This document shows positions 55,281 through 64,000 of a stretch of 64,000 nucleotides of DNA, one piece after another. How positions within the stretch are numbered: the stretch's first letter is position 1; every line of letters begins with the position of its first letter. Origin of the DNA: Neorhodopirellula lusitana (GTDB taxonomy: Bacteria; Planctomycetota; Planctomycetia; Pirellulales; Pirellulaceae); the NCBI RefSeq assembly GCF_900182915.1, contig NZ_FXUG01000008.1, positions 248,001 to 312,000 of the forward strand, read 5' to 3'. A model generated the notes under the pieces. That model saw only the letters and a program-made list of their open reading frames with translations. It searched no databases and had not been told where the DNA came from. Position numbers and translations under genes: made by a program.

Positions 55281-56224
55281 GGGACTTTGGCAAACGTCCC
55301 AAATCAGCCTAGCGGACTTACTACATTGTTCCCGAGTGCTCTTTCCGAACGGGCCGTCCGAATGGAAAGGTGGGATAGGCATCCTGCCTGTTAATGCACG
55401 CCAATAGGAAATGGCAGGCGTCGAAGCCGATGCCGCGAAAGGAACCAATCGAAGACGACCATTGGACGAAGCGGCAGTCTCGATCGCTGCACTGACGTTT
55501 TTCCACGAGTCGTTTCAGCTTTGCTCGGGCAATCTAAATCGGGCCACGTTGCTCCGGACACACGCTTAGCGAGAGTCAAACGATTGTCCTCAATCGTTTA
55601 GAATCATCCTGCACCGGGAATACCCAGAGCGATGTAGGCGAATCGCACTCACCTGTATCTGGATTTGTGATTTCTTGTAGTGGCTCTCATGCGAAGTCCG
55701 GTCAGAAGTCTCAATGCCTTCGCATGGTGTCTACATCACAACAACGAATCGATTGATGAATATGCTTGGTTCTTGCCCATTTCGCGGCGTACGACGTTTT
55801 GACCTCGAGATGACAATGCAACCTCGCGAACAATTCAAAGGATTGCCGCATTACGGAAACGGCTCCGAGTTGGACCGCTTTGTCTGGCGAGCATTCGATG
55901 TAAGTTAGATGCGAATCAAGTCAGTCGATTGCATTTTGATTTTTGTCGTAGCGTAACTCGTCAAAAGTTTCGTAAGCCGACGTGGGGATCGAAAGTCTTT
56001 ACGATTTCACTTACGCCCTACGGCATTTTTAAAAATGCTCTAGTAAGACATCTAATTTGCTCTGCGTTTTGCACATTCAGATAACACGAAAGCCTCCTGG
56101 GAAATCGGGAGGTTTTTTCATGTCATCCCTTCTTTCGCCTACAATGTCTGCTCGCCAAGTTGCCGACAAAGGACACATTTATTGTGTTGCCGAAACCATC
56201 CGCTCACACGTTCTCGCTTTCACC
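55281..56224. other. Spacer with palindromes and a terminator, no gene seen
   Basis: Contents: a GGATAGGCATCCTGCCTGTT repeat at about 55373; the palindrome AACGATTGTCCTCAATCGTT at 55579-55598 with GCGAGAGTC before it; a perfect 16-bp palindrome GCATTTTTAAAAATGC at 56023-56038; and a terminator at 56089-56118. The stretch 55650-56020 shows no convincing gene. A transcribed small RNA ending at the terminator is possible, since the preceding GH95 gene ends 800 bp earlier. Confidence 0.5.
56089..56118 (+). terminator. Rho-independent terminator
   Basis: The stem AAAGCCTCCTG / CGGGAGGTTTT (with G-T wobbles) encloses the loop GGAAAT and is followed by a run of six T. The A-run before the stem gives a bidirectional look. 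It lies 107 bp before the chosen ATG of the GH116-type gene. Confidence 0.75.
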
Positions 56225-59200
56225 ATGACAACGAAATCGACGCTTCCGCTTGCCGTTCCGAATAACTGCTGCTCCGGAACCGACTCATGTGCAGAATCCT
56301 CCGCGGTCGGTCGCCGCTCGTTCATTCAGGCCGGTTCGATGGCGGCGGCGATGCTGCTAGCGGGACGCAGTCCGATCATGGCGGGTCCGTTCGAAGAGAC
56401 TGATTTCGACGAGATCATTCCGGCGGATAAGAAGCTGAGTCAGTCATGGATTGACAGCCTCTATGCACGCGGCAAGCCGATGACGGCGACGGGCGATGAT
56501 CTGAAGTACATCGGCATGCCGATCAACGGCATCTGTACCGGGCAGGTCTATCTGGGCGGCGACGGTCAGTTGTGGCTTTGGAATTTGGATGCGTTTCGCG
56601 ACTTCAAGAAAAATACGGCGAAAGGACCACGATTCATGGATCCCGATGTCGCTCCGGGGCTGGCCGAGAAGGCAGCGACCGAGCAAGAAGGAATGAGCCA
56701 AGGCTTCGCGTTGCAGGTGAGTTCCGAACCGGATGGATCAAGCAACAACGCAAAGGTCTTCACCTTGGATGCGAAAGGATTCAGTGACGTCACTTTCACC
56801 AACCAATACCCGATGGCAACGGTCGACTATGCGGATGCTGACTGTCCGGTCGAAGTGCACTTGCAAGCGTACACGCCGTTCATCCCCCTGAACCGAGATG
56901 ACTCCAGCTATCCCGTGATCGTGATGCGATACACGGTTGAAAACACTTTATCAATTCCACAAGAGATCGCAATTGCGGGCTGGATCGAGAACATTTCGAA
57001 CACGAAGTCGGGCAAAGCAGCCAACGGAAAACGTGTTTGTGTTTATCGCGAGCTGGATGGCATTTCCACGGTGGAGTGTGCTGCTGACTTTCGTGACCGT
57101 GGTGTGGGCAGTGCTGGTGAACCGCAGGTCGAGGTCTTCGCCGACTTCGAAGGTGGCACCTACGGCGAATGGACCGTCGAGGGAAAGGCGTTTGGTGGGG
57201 CACCGTCCGACGGCATGGATGAAAGCAAGTTGCAAAAGCTATCAGGCTTCCAAGGGAAGGGGCTCGTGAACTCGTGGACTGGAACAGACGCTTTGCAAGG
57301 CAAGCTGATCTCGCCTGAATTCATGATCCAAAAGAGTTTTATCAACTTCTTGATCGGCGGTGGTTCCAACGCCAAGCAATTGACGGTCAGTCTGTGGGTG
57401 GATGGCAAACCGGTTCGATCGGCAACCGGTAAGAAGTCGGACGCCATGAAGTGGACGTCATGGTCGGTAGACGAATTTCAAGGCAAGGTGGCCCACCTGG
57501 AGATCCTCGATGCGAGTTCTGGGGCTTGGGGGCACATCGATGTCGATCAGATTGAGTTTTCGACGCATCCGCCGGCCAAAACGGAGGGCAACTCACCCGC
57601 GGAAATGCAGCCTGACTTTGGCTCGATGGCACTGGGAGTGATGGGCGATGTGAGACCGGAAATCGTCGACATCGATCGCAGTCGTGCGGGAGTGACGGAT
57701 CTGTTTACCGATAGGCCGGATGACCTGAAGAGCGGTTCTCATGGCGAGCGAGCCCTGAAGGAGCGAAGCTTTGCATCGCTAGGCCGGAAGCTAACGCTGC
57801 AGCCCGGTGAATCGCAAACGGTTTCGTTCACGCTGTCATGGCGTTTTCCTAACGTCAAGCACGCTCCCGTTTTTGGCCGTCCCAACGCTCACGCGATCAA
57901 TCACTACTCGACGCTGTGGTCGACCGCTGCTGAGTCCGCCGGATCGGTTGCTGCGCGATCGTCCGAACTTCATCAAACAACGCAAACATGGACTGACACT
58001 TGGTACGACTCCACGTTGCCGTATTGGTTCTTGGAACGGACCTTCGTGACGCTGGATTGTGTGCAAACACAAATGGGACAGCGTTTCGCGAAAGGCAAAG
58101 ATCCCGAACACTACAACTTCGAAGAAGGCGTGAAGTGTTGTCCTGGCAACTGCACCCACGTGTGGCACTACGCTCAGGGGCTATCCAGAATCTTCCCGCA
58201 AATCGAACGTGAGTGCCGAGACAAAATTGAATACGGATTGGGGTTTGATCCGAAATCGGGATCGATGAGGTATCGCTACACTGCGGCCAAGTTTGGCGAT
58301 GCGATCGACGGCAATTGCGGGACGATTTTGCGTGTCTTGCGTGAGAGTCAGATGACACCTGACTACACGTTTTTGAGGGGCATTTGGGAACGCACCAAGC
58401 TTTCCATGGATCATGTGATTCAGAAGTGGGATCCCGACGAGGATGGCATGTTGGAAGGGTCACAGCACAACACACTGGACGAACCTTGGTTTGGTCAGGT
58501 GCACTGGTTGATCAATCTCTACCACGCCGCACTGAAGGCGTCCGCAGTGATGGCCCGGCAAATGAATCAACCCTCGGTTGCCGCACGATACGAAGCGATC
58601 GTTGCTAAGGGGGCACCGGCCATGGTCGATTTGCTTTGGAGCGAAGACTTCGGCTATTTCATTCACAAACCAGGGCCCAGCGAAGATCAAAAGCACGGTT
58701 CGACCAACGGCTGTCATATCGATCAGTTGCTGGGCGAGTCATGGTTGTGGAACGTGGGGATCGAGCGAGTCTTGCCGCAAGAGAAGATTCTTGAATCGCT
58801 TCAGTCGTTGTGGAAATACAACTTCGCTCCGGAGGTGGGCCCGTTCCGAGAAAAGGTGACCGAAGGGCGTTGGTATGCCGCGGCGGGCAACGCAGGTTTG
58901 GTCATGTGCACGTTCCCCAACGGAAAAATCGAACCGAAAAGTGGCAAGAAGAACTATGCCGGTTACCTGAACGAATGCATGACAGGATTTGAGTGGCAAG
59001 TCGCGGCGCACATGATTTGGGAAGGCATGCTCGAAAAGGGGCTGGCGATCGGGAAAGCGATCCACGATCGTTATCTGCCGGAAGACCGAAACCCGTACAA
59101 CGAAATTGAGTGCAGCGATCACTATTCGCGAGCGATGGCCAGTTTCGGTGCCTACCTTGCGATCTGCGGTTACCAATACGACGGCCCGCAGGGCAAACTG

Positions 59201-59512
59201 GCATTTGCACCCAAGTTGAGTCCCGAGGATTTCCGAGCCGCGTTCACAGCCGCCCAGGGTTGGGGCCAGTTTTCACAGGAAGTCGTAAACGGTCAGCAAA
59301 CCGCTGCCATTGAACTGCGATATGGAAAACTTGCCTTGCAAGAATTGACGCTCGATCGACTGCCATCCACGCCAGCGAATCACGCCGTTGTGAAGGTCGA
59401 TGGGAAGGCGATCGAGGCAAGTCATGTTCAATTAGGGAACCGCCACGTGTTGAGCTTTGCAGGTGGTTTGGAATTGGTTGCCGGCCAACGCCTCGACATC
59501 CAGTTCGCCTGA
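56225..59512 (+). CDS. GH116/DUF608-type glycoside hydrolase with Tat signal and inserted beta-sandwich module
   Basis: A 1095-aa enzyme. The N-terminus has a Tat-type signal (GRRSFIQAGSMAAAMLLAGR). The N-terminal beta-domain starts with IGMPINGICTGQVYLGGDG. Residues of about 300-440 form an insert beginning DFEGGTYGEWTVEGKAFGG and ending with WGHIDVDQIEF. This pattern resembles the beta-sandwich module of levanase-type GH32 proteins. The catalytic barrel shows CCPGNCTHVWHYAQGLSRIF, DGNCGTILRVLRE and NEIECSDHYSRAMASFGAYL, as in DUF608/GH116 beta-glucosidase-like enzymes. The ATG at 56225 is chosen because the preceding in-frame part crosses the terminator. Substrate unknown. Confidence 0.85.
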   Translation: MTTKSTLPLAVPNNCCSGTDSCAESSAVGRRSFIQAGSMAAAMLLAGRSPIMAGPFEETDFDEIIPADKKLSQSWIDSLYARGKPMTATGDDLKYIGMPINGICTGQVYLGGDGQLWLWNLDAFRDFKKNTAKGPRFMDPDVAPGLAEKAATEQEGMSQGFALQVSSEPDGSSNNAKVFTLDAKGFSDVTFTNQYPMATVDYADADCPVEVHLQAYTPFIPLNRDDSSYPVIVMRYTVENTLSIPQEIAIAGWIENISNTKSGKAANGKRVCVYRELDGISTVECAADFRDRGVGSAGEPQVEVFADFEGGTYGEWTVEGKAFGGAPSDGMDESKLQKLSGFQGKGLVNSWTGTDALQGKLISPEFMIQKSFINFLIGGGSNAKQLTVSLWVDGKPVRSATGKKSDAMKWTSWSVDEFQGKVAHLEILDASSGAWGHIDVDQIEFSTHPPAKTEGNSPAEMQPDFGSMALGVMGDVRPEIVDIDRSRAGVTDLFTDRPDDLKSGSHGERALKERSFASLGRKLTLQPGESQTVSFTLSWRFPNVKHAPVFGRPNAHAINHYSTLWSTAAESAGSVAARSSELHQTTQTWTDTWYDSTLPYWFLERTFVTLDCVQTQMGQRFAKGKDPEHYNFEEGVKCCPGNCTHVWHYAQGLSRIFPQIERECRDKIEYGLGFDPKSGSMRYRYTAAKFGDAIDGNCGTILRVLRESQMTPDYTFLRGIWERTKLSMDHVIQKWDPDEDGMLEGSQHNTLDEPWFGQVHWLINLYHAALKASAVMARQMNQPSVAARYEAIVAKGAPAMVDLLWSEDFGYFIHKPGPSEDQKHGSTNGCHIDQLLGESWLWNVGIERVLPQEKILESLQSLWKYNFAPEVGPFREKVTEGRWYAAAGNAGLVMCTFPNGKIEPKSGKKNYAGYLNECMTGFEWQVAAHMIWEGMLEKGLAIGKAIHDRYLPEDRNPYNEIECSDHYSRAMASFGAYLAICGYQYDGPQGKLAFAPKLSPEDFRAAFTAAQGWGQFSQEVVNGQQTAAIELRYGKLALQELTLDRLPSTPANHAVVKVDGKAIEASHVQLGNRHVLSFAGGLELVAGQRLDIQFA

Positions 59513-59742
59513 GTTTGTCAACCGTTGACCAACGCACGAGGCTGTCCAGAACCAACCAGCCCAATCGAATTCAGTTCCCTGTCTTCGATCCATTCACTTG
59601 ATTTTGGTCTCCGAGAGATCTCCTTCCGTAGGAAGAATCACCCCCTGACCGGAACACTCGCAAGTGCTCGCCTTGGCATCGTGGCGTTCACGACCACTGT
59701 TGCCTCCGTTTCGGCATCAAGATGCAACCGCCGCTCCATAAG

Positions 59743-59975
59743 GCATTTCTAAAAATGCTTTCGACAACGGCAATCACCTGAACGATAGAGCGGCAAGTCG
59801 CTAGCCGCCGGTGTCAAACATGGTACCCGCAGCTAGCGTTTTGCGGCTCAGCCAATCAGCAACCAACGAGCGTTCGGTTGTTCCCGATGATTGAGCAACC
59901 GAAACCATTGAGCGGCAAGGCGCTAGCCGCCGGTTTTAGGCATGGTACCCGCAGCTAGCGCTTTGAGGCTCAACA
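59743..59975. repeat. Palindrome and two REP pairs after the GH116-type gene
   Basis: GCATTTCTAAAAATGC at 59743-59758 is a one-mismatch version of the palindrome at 56023-56038 on the other side of the gene. Two REP pairs follow. Each has GAGCGGCAAG-CGCTAGCCGCCGG (about 59789 and 59909) and GGTACCCGCAGCTAGCG-TTTG-GGCTCA (about 59821 and 59944). They are the A-containing variant (GCAGCTAGC) of the REP family around the RAYT gene and match the REP half in the composite repeat. Confidence 0.85.
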
Positions 59976-60004
59976 ATCAATCGCCTGTACTTGCGTGGCG
60001 GCGC

Positions 60005-61615
60005 CTAGCTGCGGTTGCCTAGCAAATGTAGAATTCCTTTCGCGAAGCTGTACCGCCAGTAAAAGTAGCCGTGGCCACCTACGAACTCGTTGTACTTCAC
60101 GTCTTGTCCTTTGGCTTGCAGGACGTCACGAAGGTGCCGGGTGCACTGCAAAATCTCACTCGGTCGCTCGAACGTTCCTGTTTCCAGATAATAGCGGACG
60201 GGAGGTAGCTGAGCGGTCACGTACTGGCGAGTGAGCCATTGCGATTCGGTGGTTCCTTTCGCTTCAAATCCGCCGGGTGCCCACCAAAGTGAGCCCGATT
60301 GGCTGAAGACGTTTCCAAAGAGATTGGGGAGCTTCAAGCCAATGAATGCCGACGCAAGGCCGCCGAAGCTAGCTCCCGCGACAACGGTGTTTTCTCTGGC
60401 GGCGGAGATGTGTTTCTGCTTCGCCCATGGCATCAGCTCTTCCGATAAGAAGCGGGCAAAGTCATCGTTGCAGGGTAGTTCCGCCGAGCGGCTTTTTTGA
60501 CTCGGGTTGCTGATCATGATCGCGGCGGTGGGTGGGATCTTCCCTGCGGCAACCAGGTTGTCCAAGATGACAGGCACCTTCACGTCATCGCGATATTGAT
60601 CGCCGTCAAAAGTCACGATCAACGCATTCCCCTTGGCGTTGGGGACGTAGCCGGCGGAACGATAGAGATGGATGTCGCGAGTGTTGCCCAGGATTGAACT
60701 GGTTAACAAGTGGGTTTCCACCGATCCCTTAGGAACGTCGGGATTGACGGTCGACCAGATCGGCTGGGGAGCGTCGGGAAGTTCGACGATTGACACGCCC
60801 TCGTAGGCATCCACCGGGTCTAGCGGTTCATGCAGTGGGTTCAGCGGGTCTCGTTGGGCCGTTGCCAGGATGGCACGGCGTCGTTGGGTGGGCGTGCCTC
60901 GAAACACGGGAACATCGGGTGCGAGTCGATAGTCGATGCGTGCCGTCTTGGGGACGCGATAGCTGTGGTACCAAACGTCACTTTGGGCCAGTTGTTTCAG
61001 CTCATCGTGATCGCCTGATGGAGACCCGAATAGACGCACGTTGTGTTTGGCCCCACGCCACAGGAAGGTGAGTAACGCTTCATCGCCGGCGAGCGGCGGT
61101 GTCACGTTCGATGTCTCGATCAGCGGCGTTCCCGATTCCGAAATTTGGCTCCAGAACTTTGTGGTGTCGCCGCCCGCTTGAAGGTGCTTTCTCAGGCTCG
61201 ATAGCATCGGGCTGGCGAGTTGATCATCTGGGAGCGTTTGGTCGGCAACGGGGATCACGCTGTCAAGATTCAGGTCGTAAGCTGTGCCCGTTTTTCCGCT
61301 TAGCTCAAGCGTGTAGGGGCCGCGGTCGCCAACGACAAACATGAAGTTCTGTAGCGAACCGATGCCGGACGCCAAACGCCGCAGTTTCGTTTGATCGCGA
61401 TCTACCAACCACACTGTGATCCCTGCCCCACGGACCGAACCACGCACGAAGTCGCCCGCGGTTACTTGGATTTCGTATGACTCGGGTTGGCTGGGCGAGG
61501 TGACAGTGCCGCTGCATGTCATCCCAGATGCGATGTCGCCGCCGTGAGCGTCGGCGAAACATTGGAGTGTGGGAGGGAAGCAATAACCCAAGAGGAGGGC
61601 AAGAAACAATCTCAT
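60005..61615 (-). CDS. Enterochelin-esterase-like (Fes-type) alpha/beta hydrolase
   Basis: A 536-aa secreted protein. After a signal peptide (LFLALLLGYCFPPTLQCFADA) there is a beta-domain (GTVTSPSQPESYEIQVTAGD), a second domain like the N-terminal part of Fes (LLTFLWRGAKHNVRLFGSPS), and a C-terminal esterase-D-type domain. The nucleophile Ser is in GASFGG, and the His in GGHGYFYWR. Fes-type esterases cleave trilactone siderophores, but secreted relatives also act on other esters. ATG 61615 (MRLFLALLLG) is chosen for the signal peptide. No siderophore genes lie nearby, so the substrate is uncertain. Confidence 0.85.
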   Translation of the reverse strand: MRLFLALLLGYCFPPTLQCFADAHGGDIASGMTCSGTVTSPSQPESYEIQVTAGDFVRGSVRGAGITVWLVDRDQTKLRRLASGIGSLQNFMFVVGDRGPYTLELSGKTGTAYDLNLDSVIPVADQTLPDDQLASPMLSSLRKHLQAGGDTTKFWSQISESGTPLIETSNVTPPLAGDEALLTFLWRGAKHNVRLFGSPSGDHDELKQLAQSDVWYHSYRVPKTARIDYRLAPDVPVFRGTPTQRRRAILATAQRDPLNPLHEPLDPVDAYEGVSIVELPDAPQPIWSTVNPDVPKGSVETHLLTSSILGNTRDIHLYRSAGYVPNAKGNALIVTFDGDQYRDDVKVPVILDNLVAAGKIPPTAAIMISNPSQKSRSAELPCNDDFARFLSEELMPWAKQKHISAARENTVVAGASFGGLASAFIGLKLPNLFGNVFSQSGSLWWAPGGFEAKGTTESQWLTRQYVTAQLPPVRYYLETGTFERPSEILQCTRHLRDVLQAKGQDVKYNEFVGGHGYFYWRYSFAKGILHLLGNRS

Positions 61616-61862
61616 CGCATCAGTTCCGAAGGGCGGCAATTCACTGAGAAAAGCTCTATCAAAACAAGCTGATTCGTCAGTGCAACCCTGCGGCGGAAAT
61701 TCAATCGTGCCAGACGGGATCTTCGCCACGTGAAGCATCCGGCATCATGCGGATGAAGCGAGCAAAGAGGCAGCGGAAAACTTTCATGACGTAGTCGCCA
61801 CCCAATTCTCAATTGCCTCCCCCATTCAACCCAAACTCCATCCCGGCGCATCACCCCCCGAA

Positions 61863-61955
61863 GCTTCTGAGCCCCTGAGCCCCTGAGCCCCTAAGCTAAG
61901 CCCCTGTGTTCCTGTGTTCCTGTGGCCCTGTGGCCCTGTGGCCCTGTAGCCCCAC
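61863..61955. repeat. Short octamer array
   Basis: The array runs GAGCCCCT x3, a broken AAGCTAAG unit, then CCCCTGTG, TTCCTGTG x2 and GCCCTGTG x3. The unit length of 8 and the CCTGTG core are the same as in the longer array at 8650-8923. It ends just before the stop of the HdeD-like gene. Confidence 0.85.
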
Positions 61956-61982
61956 TCCGATCAAGAATCAACGTACGTTAGA

Positions 61983-62585
61983 TCAGTTGTTCTTCAACGA
62001 ACGGATTCGGAACGAACAGTAGATGGCGACCAAGCCAAACAAGACCGCGATGACACCGCTGATTCGAATCAGCACGCTGGCGGAAAACAGCGGGACGAGC
62101 GCCAATGCGATCCCGAACAGAACCGAGAACACGCCGTCGAGAATCATCCAGCCACCGCCTTCAATCGCGTTGCGTTCCCGGATCGCGACGATGATTTCCA
62201 ACACGCCACTGACGACCGCCATAGCGGCGATCACCATGATGACCGTGATCGCGGCCAGTGCACCGAACAGAGCTGGATGTCCGGCAGCGAAGGCTCCCGC
62301 AATGATGGCAACGGCTCCACGCAGGATCGTCCAGCCTCGGGACTCCGTCCAACCTGCGACGCCGGCGGCGATTGCCAGGATCCCGTCGGCTATCAAAAAG
62401 CAACCCACGACAAACGCCCACGTCAGCAATGTCAGACCTGGATTGAACAACGCATACAGGCCGATCACAAGCAGCAGAATGCCGCGTAGCAGTAACACCC
62501 ACCAGTTCGCGGCGATTGCATTGAGAACCGGCGTGGCGTTATTCGAGGTGGCTGTCGTGACTTGGGGGGCGTTTGTTTCGGACAT
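61983..62585 (-). CDS. HdeD-family (DUF308) membrane protein
   Basis: A 200-aa protein with six hydrophobic helices in three pairs, as in HdeD. The start of the fold, NWWVLLLRGILLLVIGLYAL, and the repeated GxxxIxxGxxxxIxG-type helices (LIADGILAIAAGVAGW; VSGVLEIIVAIR) are typical. HdeD helps acid resistance in enterobacteria at high cell density; in other phyla the role is undefined. ATG 62585 (MSETNAPQV) is chosen. The in-frame sequence upstream to 62753 is basic and without similarity. Confidence 0.88.
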   Translation of the reverse strand: MSETNAPQVTTATSNNATPVLNAIAANWWVLLLRGILLLVIGLYALFNPGLTLLTWAFVVGCFLIADGILAIAAGVAGWTESRGWTILRGAVAIIAGAFAAGHPALFGALAAITVIMVIAAMAVVSGVLEIIVAIRERNAIEGGGWMILDGVFSVLFGIALALVPLFSASVLIRISGVIAVLFGLVAIYCSFRIRSLKNN

Positions 62586-64000
62586 CGTCTTTGGCTTTTG
62601 CTTCAGCAGGAGATGGTAAGGAGCACTATTCAGTCTAGCGGTTCGAAATCGGGCAGGGCGAGCGACTCGTCGAAGAATGGGGGCGTGGGCAAGTAGAGCC
62701 GGAAGTATCCGGAGTACGTGAGGCATCACTTTGGGATGTAGTCGTGAACCCAAGTCGCTCGACCCTCTTGGAAATTTGTGCCGCTACCGTGGAAGAGTCT
62801 TCATTCATGTGGCCAATCTGGTCTTCGCACTACAGGATGCGTCAGGGGAGGTTTCGGAAAATGAAGTGTCAAGAATTCAGCGTCAAGAATTGCTTTTTCT
62901 GACTTCCTTGTTCGGGCATGATAGAAGTTTGCGGTGGTGACGGGGCTCTTTCCGCAAGAGTGACCTCCGCTGTCTGCATCTGCACCGTGGTTGAGGCAAA
63001 GCGAGACGGCGGATTGGCCACTCCTGTTCGGATGCTGGTGCCACGAAGGGCGCTGATTTTATTTTACCGTCAAGAAAGTGTTTCGATATCGAAGATTCAC
63101 GCTGGATGGCTCAATTGCAAGCAGGCCCTCATTTCGTTCGGTTGAAAGATACGAGGAACTGGGCCCAGCGGCGGTCCAGGCAGTTGGGGGTCACGTGCCC
63201 CTGTTTCCCTTGCTTGGAGATCAAGTCGAGCGAGGTCGTCTGTTGAAGGGTAAGGCGAGTTGATTCTGGAGTCACGCCAACGCGTTACGGCCCGGAGAGG
63301 CTAACGAATTTCGTCGCAGCGTAGGACATACTGCGGCAGCTCAATCCAGTGGAGGCCGAGTCCATTGAACTCCGGTTCTTTCCAGGGTTGACCAGCATGG
63401 GAGTTGCTGCTGTACACCGACTACCAACGGCCTCGGCGGAAAGAAATGGGAGCTAGGCCCGTATGCAGCGTGCTCTTTCACGGGGTCGGCTGCCTGGAAA
63501 AGACTTCCGAGGTTTCCTACGGATCGTCGGACGTCGAATGATATCTGGACGAACGCCCAAAGCTGAAAGAAGAGCAAGCGAACTACGGTCCTGCGAACAG
63601 CGGATCGTTCGAGCAAGAATCGCCCTGCTGTCTATCGAGATCGGTCGGGCTGGGCTCAACTCGATGCCCATGGCAATTTCGAGGGTTTGTACAGCGAGGG
63701 GAATCGAACGCTCGCGAAAGAGTTCAAGTTGTTCGATCGCAGCATAGGCGGATGGTGACTTCGCGGCGAAGTGTTCCTCGCAACCGGTCACGTTCGGCTG
63801 ATTCGACAGTGTGATGGACCGATGTGACTTCCTCGGTGCGATCTACGATCTCGTGAAATCGCAGCCTATCGCAATAGGAGTAGGTTGGTACTCGAGGTTG
63901 GGTAGCCGGGTGTGAGACTGCGGCTCTCTTGTGTCGTTGCTGGACGGGCGAAATGATCGTCTCATCACGCCGTTTTCGCGGCGTGGAATATTCAATGAAA
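62586..64000. pseudogene. No intact gene; possible decayed coding fragments at 63380-63910
   Basis: No long credible frame exists on either strand. In the plus strand, short stretches in different frames read like protein. Examples are WAQLDAHGNFEGLYSEGNRT followed by LAKEFKLFDRSIGGW at about 63647-63756, GEVFLATGHVRLIRQCDGPM at about 63766-63825, and FLGAIYDLVKSQPIAIGVGW at about 63829-63888, separated by stops or frame changes. This fits a decayed gene, but I cannot name a family. The part 62586-63380 shows nothing recognisable. Confidence 0.3.

Overview
The window looks like chromosomal DNA of a planctomycete close to Rhodopirellula/Pirellulaceae. This is inferred from family content: a DUF1559 prepilin-like protein, a sulfatase, two GH95 fucosidases, a GH116-type hydrolase, an ECF sigma factor beside a FecR-LamG anti-sigma-like protein, a MoxR/DUF58/transglutaminase cluster, and very repeat-rich spacers. 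No rRNA, tRNA, CRISPR array or replication origin was recognised.

Layout. 0-7.7 kb: sulfatase C-terminus, a heptamer array, DoxX-like protein, SDR oxidoreductase, membrane acyltransferase, SRAP peptidase, a CPA1 antiporter and a DUF3124 protein. 7.9-12 kb: a probable operon of a secreted Cys/His-rich protein, a DUF1559 protein, a lipoprotein and a beta-propeller resembling the zinc chaperone AztD. 12-13.2 kb: tandem copies of a 0.5 kb composite repeat. 13.2-15.7 kb: topoisomerase III.

16.3-33.5 kb: eight genes on the minus strand, closely spaced, forming an apparent anti-phage defence island. In transcription order they are a PLD-SNF2 helicase, an Eco57I-type methyltransferase/endonuclease, an SMC/RecF-like ATPase, an unrecognised 232-aa protein, a DUF262-HNH nuclease, a CBS protein with a HEPN-like RNase motif, a HIT-PLD-SF2 helicase-S24 peptidase fusion and a NERD protein. 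The set as a whole does not match a named system that I know, and it is the best candidate here for an undescribed system.

33.7-35.2 kb: a REP-associated tyrosine transposase inside an array of its probable REP targets. 35.2-42.6 kb: a tightly overlapping minus-strand operon (DUF58, transglutaminase-like protein, MoxR, lipoprotein, permease). 42.9-43.4 kb: a second copy of the Cys/His-rich family with the same leader motif as the first. 44-46.4 kb: ECF sigma factor and FecR-LamG protein. 47.6-59.5 kb: a carbohydrate region with two GH95 enzymes, a thioredoxin-fold protein and a GH116-type enzyme. 60-62.6 kb: an enterochelin-esterase-like hydrolase and an HdeD-family membrane protein. The last 1.4 kb has no intact gene.

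Spacers are dominated by several dispersed repeat families: a 20-bp imperfect palindrome (seven copies), REP elements, two short-motif palindrome families, and simple arrays of 7- and 8-bp units whose variants occur in blocks.
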